Made by a program: the position numbers and the translations under genes | Assembly: GCA_964511215.1 (NCBI GenBank) | Contig: CAZEER010000003.1 | Location: 11,082 to 75,081, forward strand | Origin: CAZEER01 sp964511215 | GTDB lineage: Bacteria; Fidelibacterota; Marinisomatia; Marinisomatales; UBA1611 | Direction: 5' to 3' | Length of the DNA stretch: 64,000 nt | Notes under the pieces: generated by a model | What the model was told of the DNA's origin: nothing | Database searches by the model: none | The model's input: only the letters and a program-made list of their open reading frames with translations | Part shown: positions 63,701 through 64,000 of the stretch, in pieces | Layout of the letters: the number at the start of each line of letters is the position of its first letter | Position numbering within the stretch: the first letter of the stretch is position 1

Positions 63701-64000
63701 TCAAAATCTGGAGTATCATCCCCAGAGTCACCATCACCACCAACAAGGTCTGCTAGCCACATAGAGAAGGATACTTTATCATAATCGTATGAACCGTCGT
63801 TTTTAATTTCATGAAGAATAAATACTACATCTTCAATCAATATTTGTTTCCATTCCAATACACGCACTCCAGCTAAAAGGCCAGCTCCTTGCCGACTTAA
63901 ATCAGTTGTATCAGGTGAATAGGGGTGTCCAAGTATATAGTTTCGATCATCAGAAACTTTATAAAAGATTTCTTGTTGCGCATTAAACTGATCTTTTCCA
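60742..64000 (-). CDS. Large secreted protein with Asp-rich calcium-binding-type repeats and T9SS-like tail (5' end outside window)
   Basis: The frame is open beyond the GTG at 63867 up to the window edge (HPYSPDTTDLSRQGAGLLAG lies upstream), so the true start is outside; at least 1085 residues are present. The N-terminal part holds repeats of the type IDNDGDG, IDDNGNGLIDE and IDNDLDGEQN, as in thrombospondin type-3/EF-hand-like calcium sites. Then comes a fibronectin-III-like part (PPHVTAVTDDGTVTLYWDTK) and a C-terminal sorting-like domain (VVPNPYYATSAFE, then YLPQNCTIRIFTISGDLVK). Surface or secreted structural protein; coupled to the PorV-like gene. Confidence 0.85.
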   Translation of the reverse strand, partial: GKDQFNAQQEIFYKVSDDRNYILGHPYSPDTTDLSRQGAGLLAGVRVLEWKQILIEDVVFILHEIKNDGSYDYDKVSFSMWLADLVGGDGDSGDDTPDFDLIYDVAWSMDSDGIGNSAFGSDPVGVAATSFIETPGNNIDRIDNDGDGEDYGPIITEEFIVDEILGNAIDDNGNGLIDENLTHVPFGDQTGVSYADNIDNDLDGEQNSPIITQEMINNVSGQWKIWPPLGDDIQDSIIHIIGLDENDLGLLYADGIDNNADPEDPYFLEYPFGNGVDINSPLVDSNMVLEAQNDPWLRYSVPNTDIILYNLDFEDIGKPFADGIDNDGDGAIDEGIDEGIDEMIDESRDDFIDNDGDWELSDDVGINGDESGGFDAGAGDQMPTSGSGSGFPGEPNIDKTDVAESDQMGLTAVGYDPAGSIPLSSDGYMWLFYMTPGSYWQPPAGGQPPGDYDLFVTSGFFPLKAGQTERIAMSVALGNDVEDALRNKAVAQTTYDFDYQFAKAPDPPHVTAVTDDGTVTLYWDTKSELSKDRYMGEITNNVDLYDFEGYKIYKSTDFEFNDAYTITDGEGNLTFLEPYSQNGEKAQWDLMNGKTGWHPIDLNGIKFYLGDDTGLQHSYVDNNVVNGQKYYYAVVSYDYGGDLSNDIIPSDSPMRLRVNSLTGEIELGPNVVAVTPSPPAAGYNDAVFSGDTIEHVSGTSSGKIYYEIINPMNIRNNHTYQITFTDTILANQQGPAGYDTITTKSYYLTNVTDPQSPDTLIENEYYLNANDGQVIDGFRLAFENIKELRFNEEKSYWSRDSIWSFNFFRYATFNVVGTQLPYDYRIVFTNEQSDSSIDLCMRYLPNTTTCFPGYLYEGKPVNFFVQRRISLTGDNDVDWVKIPFGFIDVIPIGASDGYFNADGSRESDWIVFMDYEDDDGNPWPSWAFYMNLHPNDSTLIYNEPIANDTAFIIVEKPFLTEDIYEFNTVSPFIDVNQARDDLKKIKVVPNPYYATSAFEGQNTFTSGRGPREIQFRYLPQNCTIRIFTISGDLVKTIYHKSNINFGSGSWDLLTKDNLTAAYGIYVYHIEAEGIGEKIGKLAIIK

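Noticed and set aside
1..64000. tRNA, rRNA, CRISPR array, insertion sequence or prophage
   Set aside because: None was recognised by eye: no cloverleaf, repeat-spacer array, transposase or phage gene was seen. A tRNAscan and repeat search would be decisive.

Overview
The window is AT-rich, gene-dense DNA from a Gram-negative, respiring bacterium. Supporting signs are lipoprotein signal peptides, KdsD (an LPS-core sugar isomerase), a PorV-like outer-membrane protein, and secreted proteins ending in a type-IX-secretion-like tail (an FPNPFNP motif followed by a beta-rich stretch). This combination fits the FCB superphylum, most plausibly Marinimicrobia (SAR406) or a close relative. That placement is inference from gene content, not a database match.

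Region 1-13.2 kb is respiratory. It starts with the edge of a small membrane-protein gene, a cupredoxin-like protein and a Sco protein fused to a CusF-like domain. A minus-strand operon follows (10176 to 1959). In transcription order it encodes an SRPBCC-domain protein with a triplicated C-terminal repeat, three very small membrane proteins, a HEAT-repeat protein, a Rieske protein, cytochrome b6, a subunit-IV-like protein and an octaheme c protein with a long coiled coil. Together the last five look like an unusual b6f/bc-type quinol oxidase. Divergent from it is a heme-A/CuA assembly operon (ctaA, sco, ctaB, DUF420) for a cytochrome c oxidase.

Region 13.2-23.7 kb holds a 1526-residue protein (acyl-CoA-ligase head, GNAT tail), a GAF/HD-GYP protein with a small partner, a DASS-type transporter, a MATE pump and a pterin dehydratase.

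Region 23.7-46.2 kb is dominated by a peptidoglycan/amino-sugar salvage cluster on both strands. It includes a tightly overlapping minus-strand operon (NagZ, BadF-type sugar kinase, SpoIID protein lacking a signal peptide, Na+ symporter, NagX-like acetyltransferase, MBL hydrolase, SDR, BioY). Nearby are a GH3/beta-lactamase-fold lipoprotein, a GH18 enzyme, a NamZ-type exo-muramidase, a second symporter, an NlpC/P60 endopeptidase, a PBP4-type DD-peptidase, a DUF1460 amidase-like lipoprotein and a NagB/PIG-L fusion. Together they could cut murein outside the cytoplasm, import the sugars and pass them to glycolysis.

Region 46.2-50.6 kb has a cytochrome c, KdsD, then two consecutive selenoprotein genes with in-frame UGA codons: a PrxQ/Bcp-like peroxiredoxin and a SelW/Rdx-like protein. 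The second has a convincing bacterial SECIS hairpin. A cyclase-family protein and a PAS domain fused to a MenA-like prenyltransferase follow.

Region 50.6-55.6 kb is an SOS-mutasome-like operon: a 50-residue unknown protein, LexA, a Y-family-like protein without catalytic carboxylates (ImuB-like) and a DnaE2/ImuC-like polymerase. It is preceded by an 11-bp tandem repeat that is a good candidate LexA operator. From 55.6 kb to the end are a GH43 lipoprotein, a T9SS cargo with CBM-like modules, a PorV-like barrel and a large secreted protein with Asp-rich calcium-binding-type repeats that runs off the window. No tRNA, rRNA, CRISPR array or insertion sequence was recognised.
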